Shown: positions 1-11,164 of the stretch, piece by piece | Layout: every line of letters begins with the position of its first letter | Numbering within the stretch: the first letter of the stretch is position 1 | Origin: Fragilaria crotonensis | Lineage: Eukaryota > Bacillariophyta > Fragilariophyceae > Fragilariales > Fragilariaceae | Direction: 5' to 3' | Length of the DNA stretch: 64,000 nt | NCBI GenBank assembly: GCA_022925895.1 | Contig: JAKSYS010000053.1 | Location: 1 to 64,000 of the forward strand | Position numbers and translations under genes: made by a program | The notes under the pieces: generated by a model | Seen by the model: the letters and a program-made list of their open reading frames with translations, nothing else | Databases searched by the model: none | What the model was told of the DNA's origin: nothing

Positions 1-72
1 CCATGGCAAAAGAAAATTGACTGTGTCTGTGATGCGTCTGACAACCTTTAAAACTTGCGTACACGTACTTAG

Positions 73-1402
73 GTCAAGGCGCTCCTCGAGGAGTTCCGAT
101 TTACCGTACGACCCCGTTTGTCTTTAAGAGTACGGAACACGCCGCTAATCTGTTCGCTCTCAAGGAGCTTGGCAACATATACTCCCGCCTCGGAAACCCA
201 ACCAATCATGTCCTCGAATCTCGATACGCACAGTTGGAAGGCGGTCATCCGCTAGCCGGTCTCGCCGTCGCCTCTGGAACGAATGCAGTCTTCTACGCAA
301 TCCTTGGTTTGGCTCAACAAGGTGATAACATCGTTGCAGCATCGGCACTATACGGTGGAACCTACACGTGAGTTTAGCGATGTCTCGTGTAACACTGGTG
401 TCGTGGACGCATTCCCTTTCGCTAACTGAGAATTTTCATTTTCCGTACAGGATGTTTGACAATATTCTTCCCACATTGGGAATTACGGTTCGTTTTGTTG
501 AGGGAGAGGATCCTACAGCATTCGCCAAGGCAGCCGACGAAAACACTCGCGCCTTCTTTTGCGAAACTGTCTCCAACCCCTCTCTGACCATTTTCGACAT
601 CGAGGCCATTGCTGAAGAGGCCCATGCGATCGGCTTGCCACTGATTGTCGACTCGACCTTTTCCACTCCAGCTCTTTGTCGTCCCTTTGATTTTGGTGCT
701 GATATTATCGTCACCTCTGCTACCAAGTGGCTTGGAGGTCACGGGACCGTTATCGGCGGCATTATCGTGGATAAGGGTGGCTTCAACTGGGCTGGGGGCA
801 AGCACCCCTTGTTTGATACGCCAGACACCTCCTACGGAGGCCTTCGCTGGGGGCATGATTTGCCCGAAGCCTTGGCTCCCTTGGCCTACAAACTTCGATG
901 CTTGACAGTCCCACTCAGGAACTTGGGTGGATGCCTTTCTCCCGATAACTCTTGGGCAATCCTTCAGGGCATTGAAACGTTATCGTTGAGGATGGAACGT
1001 CACTGCGAGAACTCTCAACGAGTGGCCGAGTACCTGCAAGATCACGACAAGGTCTCTTGGGTCCGATATCCTGGTCTTCCCGGTGACTCGCAGCACGACA
1101 AGTCGAAGAAGTACCTCAAGGGAAAGGGTGGACCCATGGTGGTGTTTGGAATCCAGTCGGAGGACGCGCGGGTTGCAGGACAATTGTTCATTGATTCTCT
1201 CCGCCTCTTTTCTCATGTGGCCAATGTCGGAGATTGCAAGAGTTTGGCCATCCACCCGGCGTCGACGACCCATTCTCAATTGGATGCCGACCAACAAGCG
1301 GCTGCAGGAGTCAGTCCTGAATTGATTCGTCTTTCTGTCGGTATCGAGACTATCGATGACATTTTGTATGATCTGGAGCAAGCCCTAGCGAAGGTAGGGT
1401 AG
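73..1402 (+). CDS. O-acetylhomoserine sulfhydrylase (MetY/Met17-like), 3' part
   Basis: PLP-dependent Cys/Met-metabolism enzyme that would make homocysteine from O-acetylhomoserine and sulfide. Two exons are visible: 73-367 and 451-1402, joined in frame by a GT-AG intron at 368-450 (GGTYT|MFDN). Position 73 follows an AG acceptor, so at least one more exon lies left of the window. Visible motifs are [10 protein letters not shown], the PLP-lysine context [10 protein letters not shown] (lysine codon 725-727), and near the C-terminus the string [20 protein letters not shown]. The last string points to OAH sulfhydrylases rather than cystathionine gamma-lyases. The reading frame ends [12 protein letters not shown] at a TAG. 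Subcellular location cannot be judged without the N-terminus. Confidence 0.9.
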
Positions 1403-1749
1403 CGCAAGAGTGGAGGCAGATAGCGTAGCTGAGTAGTTGCATCAATTCAATATGCTCTATGTACATTTCTATGATACGTTGCATTGAACAGTTTTCGATG
1501 TGCGTCCATGCCACTGCATGTACAAGGAAATGGATGAACGATTGTTTATTCTACTCATCTATATTAATGAAGTACGAACGCAGGGGCTCGAGGGTGTTGT
1601 GACGTGAACCACAACACAATCAGCATGTCGCAGGATTTTGCCCGTTGTCGGAAGGATGCGGCGAGATGTGTTGCAAAGATCCGACTACACCTATTTTTTG
1701 AAAATACGATTGTACCAGCAGGGACGGCGCTTTCGTGGTCTTGAATGTT
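1403..1749. other. Intergenic, convergent 3' ends
   Basis: Separates the stop codons of two convergent genes. Presumably 3' UTRs; I see no further gene or repeat here. Confidence 0.5.
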
Positions 1750-2271
1750 CTAAGTGGTCCAGTAATCTCCAACGTCGATCGATTGTGGGAAGGGGCCTTC
1801 AAATTCTTCATCGTCAATGTACACTTTCTGCCGACGTTCTACCCGACTCTCCAGGAGTTCGCGACCCCTCGAGTCATATTCCACGACATGGACCTTCACA
1901 AACGCCATATTCTTGCCCTTTTCCCGGTCTACTTTGCGTCGCTTGAATGGCCAATGAGCGTGTACGTAGGATCCCAGTACTTGAACGGAGCATCCTACCT
2001 GTAGTTGTTCCAATTCATCCTCGACGATGAGCCCTTGCTCCTGTTGCCGATTGCTGGCTCTACGATGCGAATCATCCGAAAGCATCTTCTCCTTGATCCT
2101 ACTTATCTTTTGATATCTGTAGTCCTCCAATCCATTGACACAATCAAAATCAAATGCATGACTTGGGAAGTTAGAATGCCATAAAGTCGTTGTCGGTGGA
2201 AGAATCAAAATTTGTGGAAGTTGGAGATGTGCGGCAAGGTCGTGCGGTTGATCTGTAGGTTGTGAGATCAA
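1750..2271 (-). CDS. Hypothetical protein, probable 3' part of the gene starting at 3659
   Basis: Open frame of about 173 codons overlapping the end of the 2268-3659 frame by 4 nt in another register. The second half is charged and contains KRRKVDREKGKN, a possible nuclear-localisation cluster, then an acidic end (YIDDEEFEGPFPQSIDVGDYWTT). I recognise no domain. It probably forms one gene with the upstream frame, through a short intron near 2150-2290 (CTACAG acceptor-like sites occur there) or across a 1-nt indel. An independent small gene is less likely because its only start is a TTG at the overlap. Confidence 0.45.
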   Translation of the reverse strand: MISQPTDQPHDLAAHLQLPQILILPPTTTLWHSNFPSHAFDFDCVNGLEDYRYQKISRIKEKMLSDDSHRRASNRQQEQGLIVEDELEQLQVGCSVQVLGSYVHAHWPFKRRKVDREKGKNMAFVKVHVVEYDSRGRELLESRVERRQKVYIDDEEFEGPFPQSIDVGDYWTT

Positions 2272-3659
2272 CGGTGTTGCAACAGCGAAATCAATCTCTT
2301 CTGTGCCCGAGTGCTGCTGCTCGTCGACGGAGAGCTTGGAGTAAAGAACTCTTCCACGTCATTGTGTGGAGTATTGAGTTGGATAACACGGGGCAAGTCG
2401 TAGCTGAAATCAGTCACACTCTTTTCAGTAACAAAATTCGACCAGGAACCCAAAATGTCAGATTCAGCTTGAGATCGGGAGAAGTCACACGCTGAAAGGG
2501 GCTGCGAGTCTGCGTCATGGTAAGAGGACGATGATGGAGTCGGGGGATCCTCACCAAATACATCGGCGCGGGATAAACGAACGGGAGTTGCCATTTTAGG
2601 AACAAAGGAGACGACAGTGCTGCCATCCTCGTCACTTTCCATAGGACCCGACACCTCCACCTCGAACGCGTTCAGTAGTGACGGCACAATGCATGTATCG
2701 GCTCCCATGTCCTTGAGGTTGTAATAGTCAACCTCAGCATAGATGGAGTGACGTGGAAACAAGGTTCCAATTACGCCGCCATTCGTAGTGTTCTCAATCG
2801 CCAAGTCCGAGCTCGTCGACCGTTGTCCTAGTCCATGGTTTGAATGAAAGAGAGAATGAGTGCTCCTTGCGATGTTCGCGAGAGTGGTGGGTTCATCTGG
2901 TGGTACAGGAGCCTCGGGATGTGTGTTCGACTCGTTGACAATGTGAGTCGACGACGAACGTGGTGACGCCGGATGAACTCTTCGGAAAATGGAATGTACA
3001 CGGAAGCTGTCGAGATATGTTTCGATACGAGTCTTGCGCCTGGATCGATAATTCGTTCCATCAACAGCGCCCTTAGCTGGATCATATAGCCTCGTGGAAG
3101 CCTGAATCCATTGCGCTTGCGTGGTCGAACGTTTCACTTGCTCTAATTTTTCATTGTTCATGGTAGTCGTCTTGTCCTTCCAAGGAGGGTTAGCTGCTCT
3201 TGGAGTAAGGTGCTCCCCCGAGCAATTATGGCTTACGTTGACGCGCATGGAAGGGCGTGTTTTGCAAAGAATCGTGTGATTGGAAGGATATTCCATGAAC
3301 TGTATAGTTGCATCTTTCTTCACTTGCTCCATGTCGTTCCATCCCTTTCGAGTTCCTTGATAAGGGTAATCATCCCTGTGTGATGGAGACATGGAGTGAT
3401 GATGAACTTCGTGTTTGTCCAATAATAGATTCGTAGCCATAAAAGCAGCAGAGCTCTGTTCAAATTTGGAAATGGCGGAGGGACTTGGAATTCGAGACAT
3501 TGCGTAATCATCATGATGGCGGTCGTCGAAGAACTGGATTCCATATGTCATCGTAGTAGGTTCTTCTGGTGGCAAGTTCATGGTGTCCCCGATAAACACG
3601 GAGAGCAAACTCTCTGGAAGAAATTGTGCCTTTCCTGCAGTATTGTGTGCGCAAAACAT
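2268..3659 (-). CDS. Hypothetical Ser/His-rich protein, probable 5' part
   Basis: Open frame of 463 codons starting with ATG at 3659; another candidate start is at MNLPPEEPTT a little downstream. It is low-complexity and rich in Ser, His, Pro and Asp, with no membrane segment or recognised domain. It resembles a disordered regulatory or nuclear protein, but that is only an impression. The frame ends in a Ser-rich stretch (SSPSTSSSTRAQKR) and is followed by another open frame in a different register, so this is probably exon 1 of a larger gene. It diverges from the gene at 4221, with about 560 bp between starts. Confidence 0.5.
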   Translation of the reverse strand: MFCAHNTAGKAQFLPESLLSVFIGDTMNLPPEEPTTMTYGIQFFDDRHHDDYAMSRIPSPSAISKFEQSSAAFMATNLLLDKHEVHHHSMSPSHRDDYPYQGTRKGWNDMEQVKKDATIQFMEYPSNHTILCKTRPSMRVNVSHNCSGEHLTPRAANPPWKDKTTTMNNEKLEQVKRSTTQAQWIQASTRLYDPAKGAVDGTNYRSRRKTRIETYLDSFRVHSIFRRVHPASPRSSSTHIVNESNTHPEAPVPPDEPTTLANIARSTHSLFHSNHGLGQRSTSSDLAIENTTNGGVIGTLFPRHSIYAEVDYYNLKDMGADTCIVPSLLNAFEVEVSGPMESDEDGSTVVSFVPKMATPVRLSRADVFGEDPPTPSSSSYHDADSQPLSACDFSRSQAESDILGSWSNFVTEKSVTDFSYDLPRVIQLNTPHNDVEEFFTPSSPSTSSSTRAQKRLISLLQHR

Positions 3660-4220
3660 GGAGTAACCTCTGCTCTACTGCGTGAGGCTACTACACTCTC
3701 CACTCACGACCACACGCCACCATCGTGGAGGCAGTGGAACGCACTAAGAGTGTCCTCCATAAGAACGAATCGATCTCATGATTTCTCAGGGGAAGGGATG
3801 AGAAATGGATAAGTCAACTTTCACCTTGGTTCTGAGACCGCAACAAAGCCATGGGGGCTCATGGAATATCCTCGCGGCGCCATGGCACGAAACGGATTGA
3901 TTTCATGTTTCTTTCGCGGTGTATGTGTCAATTTCTTAGCTGCGATCACGCGATCTTAACACAGTCGACTCCAAACTCCAAACTTTACGTCTGTAGTAGG
4001 ATACAGTACCGAAGTACTGGTACGAGTACTAAAAATACGAACATAAACAAATAAAGTATGAATATTTATCCCAGGTGGGATTGTACTGTAGTACCAGGTG
4101 CTACAGTAGCACAAGTAGTCGGTACAGTACACTAGACATTGTTGTTATCTCAGGTACAGTAGCACGTTGCACTCAAGGCGGATACAGTACTGGTAGTATC
4201 CTTTGCGGACATCGCACAAA
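3660..4220. promoter_or_regulatory. Divergent intergenic region with GTAC cluster
   Basis: Lies between two divergent starts, so it should hold both promoters. About 9 GTAC tetramers fall within 4000-4190, mostly inside AGTACT, GGTACC or CAGTACTG-like palindromes. No protein gene is supported. Confidence 0.4.
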
Positions 4221-5301
4221 ATGACAGTCGCACTTCCGCAAACGCAGCTCTCACTTCCATGCCAATCGCGTCCCACCTCACTCATCTTTTACTCGACGCC
4301 CAACCAAGCGAAGGCCAATATCGTCATTACCATCTTTTCATCTACAACAATTCACAGAATGAGACGAGAGCGGCGCCAACATCCGTTAAAACGGAGTAGT
4401 AAGCAAGTCGCATCCATCAGTCACCGTGAGGAGTCGGCGTCAAACTTCAGTTTGGACACGCTGAAAATCAAGGTGCAGCAACAACAGCCGCAACAGTCGG
4501 GGTCGTCGTCATTTTTGTTCATTCTATGTGGTATGATTGTAATTATCATCGTCTATCTATCACCAACTCGTGTGTGGCCATCGACGACACTGTTAACATC
4601 TCCACCCCCCGCCGCGCGATGCCACGCCACTTCCAGAATCTGGGAATGCAAGACAACTGCCGATGCTTCCTAAGCCTGGAGAATATGCCCCTCTTCGGCC
4701 CAACAAGATCGATCCACTCATTAAACTATGGAGAGCCCCAACTCCAGAGTATCATATATTTTCGATATCCTCCGAAACGGACGTGGCGCACAACATCTTG
4801 ACAAATATCCTCATGGGACTCTTTGACCAACCGGACGAACATTTAGGTATAGTGAAATGGAGTGCCGAGGGAAATCACTACGTGACCCGATATCAGAACA
4901 AATGGGTTGACAACAATGTGACGATCGTGAGTCAGACTGTCGATACCGATATCACACACTTGCAACGAGAATTCCGATCGTCCTATCGAAATCTCTTCTT
5001 TTTTTTTGTCGTCGATCGCGGTCAACCAGAATGCCAGACACCGCAAGAACTAATCATGATGTGTATATCCCAGGCGGATCTGCTGTATCACGGGCTGGAA
5101 GATGAAAAGATTGTCATTGGACGTATCCTACACAGGATGCGACGAGAATTGCCCTACTGGTCCAAAGTTGATTTTTCCCACGCACAACAAGAGGCCTTGC
5201 GCAGGTTGGATTGCATGGCAAACATGCAACTGCAGATGCAAGGTATGCCCGAAGCTAGTTTGGAAACAAAATACGGGATTCGAGGTGGGACTGTCATGTA
5301 A
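4221..5301 (+). CDS. Type II membrane protein of unknown function
   Basis: The frame opening at 4221 encodes a basic cytosolic N-terminus (MRRERRQHPLKRSSKQ is a second possible start, at 4359), a Gln/Ser-rich linker, and one strong membrane segment (FLFILCGMIVIIIVYL, about 4510-4558). A second frame, 4595-5301, carries the soluble C-terminal region (EYHIFSISSETDVAHNIL ... VVDRGQPECQTPQELI ... ETKYGIRGG). A 67-nt GT-AG intron at 4570-4636 would join them in frame; this is my inference from splice dinucleotides and phase. The topology fits a Golgi type II protein such as a glycosyl- or sulfotransferase, but I see no diagnostic catalytic motif. The terminal KYGIRGG resembles a C-terminal motif I associate with diatom-specific families. 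Confidence 0.6.
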
Positions 5302-5408
5302 TAAAAGATGTTGTGTTTTACAAAGAAAGTCCCCCACTGGCATTGACGGTTCCAAATTAAATTGATCGTTGCCATCGCATTCCACGCATACCCGCACACA
5401 TACAAGTC

Positions 5409-6657
5409 TTAGGCGAATCCCAGAGAACCATCGTCCATATGACTTGGCTCCTTCTTCGTGTCCCGATGTTCACGTCGAATAGCGATTTCAAAACCTTTTT
5501 CATCCTCGGGCAGTTCATCGTCTGGCATGGTATCGATTTGTTGAACATAGTGAAACCCGTCATGTTCGGCATCCGTTCGAGTTTCCTCTTCCTTCTCGAC
5601 CTTTTCCACAAGTTTGACTTCGTACGACGTTGAAATAGCCTTCCACAACGACACATGCTTGGGTGCCTTGGTCCAACCCGCCTTCCAGGCACCAACGCAG
5701 TACACTCCCAACACCAACGCTTCCACAATTCCGTAAAAGAATGGCACTCCCATGGCTTCCGCTAGGTCATCCCCATCGAACATGGCAAGTGCCACCGACG
5801 TGGCAATACCGATATTTTGGTAACAACCTTCAATCGACACTGTCACACGCTCGGGCTTCAACAGTCCACAGGCAGTAGTGACAAAATTAGAAATAATCAA
5901 GGCGACAATGCACGGTGCTGATACTCCAAAATAAAATTTCCAGGAACGTTCCCACAACTGAGCATCCGAATCCGAGTTGGACAAGATGCCAGAGAAAATT
6001 ACGAGACAAATCCCAGCAAAGTTCCCGAGCTACAACGTTTACGTGAGAGATGAACAATCAAAACAAGAGCAGAATCGTGAGTGAAAACATAGGACGGAAG
6101 CGACAGTTACTCATGTTATGGCATGCAGCATCCGGACTCACGCGATTGGCATGCAGATTGAAACTGTGGGAATTATACCTTTCGGAGGCAAACAATCCCA
6201 ACGCAATGGCCGCCAAAACAATCGTAAGGGATGTAAAAATTGAATACCAATCCAAGCCTTGAATCACATCCGCGTCGTATGACAATTTGGAGTACAGTAA
6301 AAGATTGACGGGGAGCATGACAGTGCTCAGCAGTGTTGAAACGGCGGTTAGAGTGACTGAGAGTGCGAGGTCAGCGTTGAACATGCTGCACCACCAGTTG
6401 GAGTAGGACCCACCAGGAGAAGATGTGACGACGAGAAGTGTGATTCCCATAGCAGGACTCATGCTAAGAGACTTAACCACGGCGAATCCTAGAAAGGGCA
6501 GCACCACAAATTGCAGGAAGAGCGCTGCCAAAATAGCTTTCTGATTCTTCACCTGCGCCATCAAGCATCCTATGTCGACAGTCGCTGACATGCCGAAGAC
6601 AAGGAAAAATAGCAGGGTCGAGCCCAACACTGCGATGAAATCGAATTGAAATCCCAT
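5409..6657 (-). CDS. BASS/SBF-family sodium-coupled transporter (copy 1)
   Basis: Membrane transporter of the bile acid:sodium symporter superfamily, which moves organic anions with sodium. Two exons, 6657-6142 and 6029-5409, flank a 112-nt GT-AG intron (6030-6141) and give 378 residues. The start at MGFQFDFIAVLG is chosen because the paralogue at 54968 starts at the equivalent MGLLAEIGSS. Family strings are LVFGMSATVD, VVTSSPGGSYSNWW and CYQNIGIATSVALAMF, across about nine hydrophobic segments. The last ~70 residues are hydrophilic and acidic, probably cytosolic. It converges with the gene at 4221-5301. The substrate (bile-acid-like, pyruvate, glucosinolate-type) cannot be told. Confidence 0.87.
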
Positions 6658-7303
6658 GGTGCTTCCTTCTTTTGATCGATCGTCCACAAGTTGTAGTGAG
6701 TTGTGAGACAATTCATCAGTGTCGAAGTTTCGTCCTCCCTGTATATTCTACATAGATGATAGATGTATGCATATATCCAGTATAAATTGGTTGTATCATG
6801 GTTTGCCAAGCCCATGCCTAGATTTCCGTTGACTTTGAATTTTTAGAGTTATATAAAATACACATCATGAGCATCTTTAATTAAAATTGTTCTGGCAAGA
6901 TACTTAGGACATCATATATTGAGATACGTGGCCTTTCCCATGTTCACCCTCACCGGTTAGCTGATTTAAGTTGTGGGATCACTGTACAGTAGAATGCTCA
7001 ACGATGCCATAAAGCGTGCACAAAGCGACTTCCAACATTCCAACCACAAGATTCCCTGGCACTGAGGGACACGGGACACTCAATCCAAAATTTTTACCTT
7101 TTTTATGTATTATTACAGTAGCGCGAGCTCCGTTCCCCGTGCCGGTACATTCACCACCGATGGTTTCGTCCTCTGAGATTGCTGGATGCTAACAGCTTAC
7201 TTGTACCGCAGCACCGCCTTCTTGCCAGAACTTGCCTACCGGTAGTTATAACAAAGCTGTCGCTGCCACAGGCGTGTATGCAGTTGGAATGGGATTCTAT
7301 TTA
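6658..7303. other. Intergenic, no gene seen
   Basis: Upstream of the BASS gene and downstream of the PDAP1-like gene. AT-rich patches around 6830-6900; no supported ORF or repeat. Confidence 0.4.
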
Positions 7304-7975
7304 TTAATCAGTTCGCTCTGCCTCGAATTTCAAGAGTCTCGCTGTGATGTCCTTCTTATTTCCCACAATAGGCAGTCCTCGCTCTTTCAAGGCGTCCTTC
7401 ACTTCATTAGGCTTCATCTTCTTTATAGTAATACTGTCGAGCTTCGGGACGACATTCTTGGCCGCTTTCTTGGCCTTCTTTCCGGCGGCTTCTTCGGCCG
7501 CCGAGTCCGATGCGAATTGAGCCGCTTTGGCGGCACGTTCTTTTTCTGCGAGTTCCGCAGCCTCCTGCTCCATTTCTTTGCGAGCCGCGGCTTCCTCTCG
7601 ACGACGGCGCACTTCAGCTAGTTTTTCCATGTCTTTTTTGTACTCATCTGTCAGCCCAGCCTGGTGGCGCTTGAGATAGTTTTCTGCTTTTTCACGAGCC
7701 TCTCGTTCCTTGCGAGACTCGAACTTCTCAACTGGAACATCTTCAGCAGGTTTTGCAGCGACCTCGCCGCCTTCTGGATTCTCTCCTTGCACCTTGTCGT
7801 CTCCCTCCTCCTTCGGCTCACCGTCGCCTTCCTCGTCGTCCGAATCCGCGCGACGTTCTGCACGCACTTCGTCCAATTCTGCCAAACGGTTATTGCGTTG
7901 TTCAATCTCTTCCGCAGATTCTGCGTTGAATCGAGGACCGCCACCACGCTTATTGAAGAACTTTCCGCGAGCCAT
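7304..7975 (-). CDS. PDAP1/HASPP28-like phosphoprotein with C-terminal SAP domain
   Basis: Intronless, 223 residues. The N-terminus (MARGKFFNKRGGGPRF) and the charged middle (FESRKEREAREKAENYLKRH, then DEYKKDMEKLAEVRRRREEAA) match the layout of the 28-kDa heat- and acid-stable phosphoprotein PDAP1. The last ~45 residues (LDSITIKKMKPNEVKDALKE and following RGLPIVGNKKDITARLLKF) form a SAP motif, a DNA/RNA-binding helix-extended loop-helix. The middle is acidic (DSDDEEGDGEPKEEGDD) and then coiled-coil-like with many Ala/Glu/Lys. Animal and plant PDAP1 do not, to my knowledge, carry a SAP domain, so the fusion is notable. A nuclear or RNA-linked role is inferred from SAP only. Confidence 0.78.
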   Translation of the reverse strand: MARGKFFNKRGGGPRFNAESAEEIEQRNNRLAELDEVRAERRADSDDEEGDGEPKEEGDDKVQGENPEGGEVAAKPAEDVPVEKFESRKEREAREKAENYLKRHQAGLTDEYKKDMEKLAEVRRRREEAAARKEMEQEAAELAEKERAAKAAQFASDSAAEEAAGKKAKKAAKNVVPKLDSITIKKMKPNEVKDALKERGLPIVGNKKDITARLLKFEAERTD

Positions 7976-8610
7976 GTTTGGTTAAGGAATGTATTGCTAT
8001 TTTGTTGTGCTGTCCCCGAGCTGAGTAGGGAATGGATGCATATGCTGCACCAGGTACGAATGTACTGGCAAATGGTATGTATGAACGAACTTGGAGCGCC
8101 GAAAATCAGATATGGATATATGGATTATGTTCCAGTTTTCAGTTTTCAGTATTCCCCTACTACTACAAAGCGCGCTCCGGTTCCGCTTTTTGCTCAACTC
8201 TTCGGAACTCGATGGGCGAGCATACGAGTACAGTACTTGCAGTAGGTTAGTAATGCAACTACTTTAACCTTCAACAGCACTTGTAGCCTGCAAATAGCAA
8301 ATAATCCCTTTCTTTCCTCATCCTCCCCTGCCGGATACGTGCTCGCCTTTTGTGAGCGACTGCATGCTCTGTTTTTGCTCGTTACCGTACCAGGTAGTTG
8401 CCGCTAGGACTGTTGCTCATATTGTGCTCCGAAGTCCGAAGTGCTATGAAAAGAGCTTAGGTTTACAACATGGTACCAGGTATTGCCTAGTGGGCACTTC
8501 CGACTTCGCGCGATGGTCAGAGATGAAGTGCAGGTCGCAGCCTGACGCTCTACCACCCGGCTGGTCTATATTGATTAACGAGGATGGCCAGGCTCCAGAC
8601 GGAAATCTGG
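7976..8610. other. Intergenic, left border of the sulfatase array
   Basis: 5' side of the PDAP1-like gene and 3' side of sulfatase copy A. Weak similarity to the 3' flank of copies B-D starts near 8570, which marks the left edge of the duplicated unit. A short ORF here has no support. Confidence 0.4.
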
Positions 8611-11164
8611 CTATGACATGAACGCAAGCGCACTGCAAACCCCCAAACTTAGGAAGCCTGTCACAATACGGCTTGCCAGATGACTACCTGCTGAGGTCGG
8701 AAGCTTGATACCAGACGTCGCCAGTGATGGCTGCTCCTCGGAAGGTTGTGGTGCCTGAACGCTGCTGGCATCTGTAGTGGGATATGATGTGGGCCCCGAA
8801 GAAGGGGCTAACGTTTCTTGTAAGGTAGTTGGACAAGTCGTAGGGAGTTCTTCAGTAGGTTTCACTGTAGGTGCTTCAGTTGGGAGCTTTGTAGGGCTTT
8901 CAGTAGGGTTCACTGTAGGTTCTTCAGTTGGGTCCTTTGTCGGGCTTTCAGTAGGGCAGTCAGTTGGCTCGTTGGTTGGGCCTTTAGTGGGGCCTTCACT
9001 AGGGGCTTCCGTGGGGACTTTCGGTGGGGTTTGAGGTAGGGTGGAATAATCCCAGTCAATATACAGTGGAACTGACAAGACATCGCTCTCGTTGCAGGAA
9101 ATTCGGATGTAGGCGGCAACTGATCCTGGGGCTTCGACTGTGACATCATACGCAAGTGTCACCTTCAATCGGAAAACATCGAACGCAGGCACCGTCGCAC
9201 CATCAGTACTGAGGTGAAACAATCCAGCGTCCACTCCCAGCATTTGAAAATTACAATGAAGCGATCCTGGAGTCCTGCGTCCTACATACAACCACTCATT
9301 GCGAGTATACCTGGATTCGACCAGCGCTACCTTGCGAAACACCAGAAACTGATCACCAACCCACAGATCAGACGCGGGCCAAGATTGGCGGAGAAGTATC
9401 TCATTGATATCACCCTGCCCTTCGTGTGCGTTGTATATCGGATCAGAATAGAAGTCGTTGTTCGCCGTGTCCTGCACGCGATGCATCCAGTCCAGGAGCA
9501 AATACCTCAAGTGCTCAGCCTTTCCTACTGAAGCGTCGGTAGGCGATACACCATCGCCGTGTAATGTTGTGCATTTCAAATGGGTCGTCGGCGAGATTGA
9601 ACAGCACATCCGGTTTGGTTGAAGCCGCTTTTTTGTACATGAGGTTTGAAGTTTCCATGTCGAATCATGAAGTTCGGCCTATCGTCCAACGTTCTCGTGA
9701 GTTCGACGCTGTCGATCGGCTCGCGAAAGTCCCATTCTGCCACAGCTGCTGTCTCGTCATACAGAGAATTGAAGAGCGTTCCTTCGATGAAGGGGCGGAG
9801 AGAGCGACCATCGCCGTTGTTTGATGAGCCGGCCCCGGCATAGTCTAGAATAGTGCCGAAGACATTCATCAGGCTGGTGGGCTCCTCAACGACCGTTCCT
9901 GCCGGAATCACACCCGGCAGTTTAAAGAACAACGGCACTCTGACCGACTCCTCATAGAAGTTGTTTTTGCCCTTTGGCAGTGCACCCAGCATTTCCCGTG
10001 ATCTGAAGTAAACACCACGAGTGTATTTTCCGCAATACCCAGCTCGTCGAGTCGATCTAGCGTGATGCCCACGAGTGTATCGATCTCTCCACCATGGCAT
10101 AGTAAACAGCTGTCCATTCCTTGACCTTCTCAACATCGCAATATCCTGCATCCTCAAGCATTGCCTGGTCTCCATCAGTGAAATATACGATGTTGTTTCG
10201 TCGGTCCCATCGCCCGTCGGGCGATTCGAACAAATCCTGGCGCCGGTCCCAATAGTAGGAGAGATACTCAAATGGAGCCATGAAAGGCGGATGTGGATGA
10301 TGGTAACTGATTGTCAAGAGAAACGGAGTGTCATGGGAAGCCAGCCGATTCAAAGCACGCAGGGCGACATCATGGTTGAAAATGATGCGGAATAATGCTT
10401 GCCCAATGTGAAGTTTCCCATCTGAGAGTCCGCTGGATTTGAAATTGTTCGACCCACTCAACGGCGTATTGGTTGGTAGGCCATACCTGGAATCTAAGGC
10501 TATCGGAGTATATGGATACTCAGAATACGAATCCTCCTGTTGCCCATCTGCGAATGTCTTGCTGATGTCTCCTCGGTCACGGAAGTACTCGAGGTACCCT
10601 CTAAGAATGACTTGCCCGCTCACATCTTCGAAAGAAAAGGCACCGGTGGAGTAGTCGTAGTCATTACTATCCACGGCTCGAGACGACCCATCACGGCGAT
10701 CGTACAACCTTGACGGAACGTGCCATTTGCCGTAGTATTCAGAAACGTAACCGTGATCCTCCACCAGAATCTGGTCCAAGCCCTCCAACTGGTCGATCTT
10801 GTCCTGAAACAACTTAGGTTGAGTGCGTTGACGCTCTCGTCCATCTGATTGGTTTGCACCCCGGTACGCTCAATGGTGCAACCGGTGCGGAGGGTTGTTC
10901 GTGCGGGCCCGCAGACAGGACACTGTGTGTAGGCTGTGACGTACGCCCCTCTTTCGAAAGGCGATCCAAGTTTGGGGTTCGGATCTTGAGCTTCCATCGT
11001 ATGTGAGGAGCTCGTCCTGAACTCGCCGTATCGCGTCGTAGCGCTGTTGGTCTGTCATGATGAATAGGATGTTTGGCTTGGCTCTACATGTCGACGCTCG
11101 TGTGAACAAGACGAGTGAAAGCCAGTGCTTCCAAAATCATCCGTGACGAAATCCGCATGTCCAT
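8611..11164 (-). pseudogene. Secreted sulfatase, copy A (frame broken)
   Basis: Same family as intact copy C. Its frame is split into at least five pieces by small indels relative to C, for example near 10920-10990, around 10430 (GAGTCCGCTG against GAGTCCTCGCTG), and at 9560-9650. Its 3' end differs from B-D: a longer Pro-Thr tract (repeats such as PTESPTKDPTEEPT at 8830-9050) and a different hydrophobic tail (ASRIVTGFLSLGVCSALAFMS). The rest is nearly identical to B and C apart from the indels. It could be a true pseudogene, or an intact gene hit by consensus errors. Confidence 0.75.

Noticed and set aside
7232-7985. Plus-strand ORFs of 90-190 codons over the PDAP1-like gene
   Set aside because: Antisense shadows of a compositionally biased coding region; no domain.
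8352-8621. 89-codon ORF left of sulfatase A
   Set aside because: No similarity or domain and it overlaps the 3' end of the sulfatase; probably chance.
8777-9034. Plus-strand ORF rich in VGxSVG repeats
   Set aside because: It is the antisense of the sulfatase Pro-Thr tract; its repeats follow from the repeated codons on the other strand.
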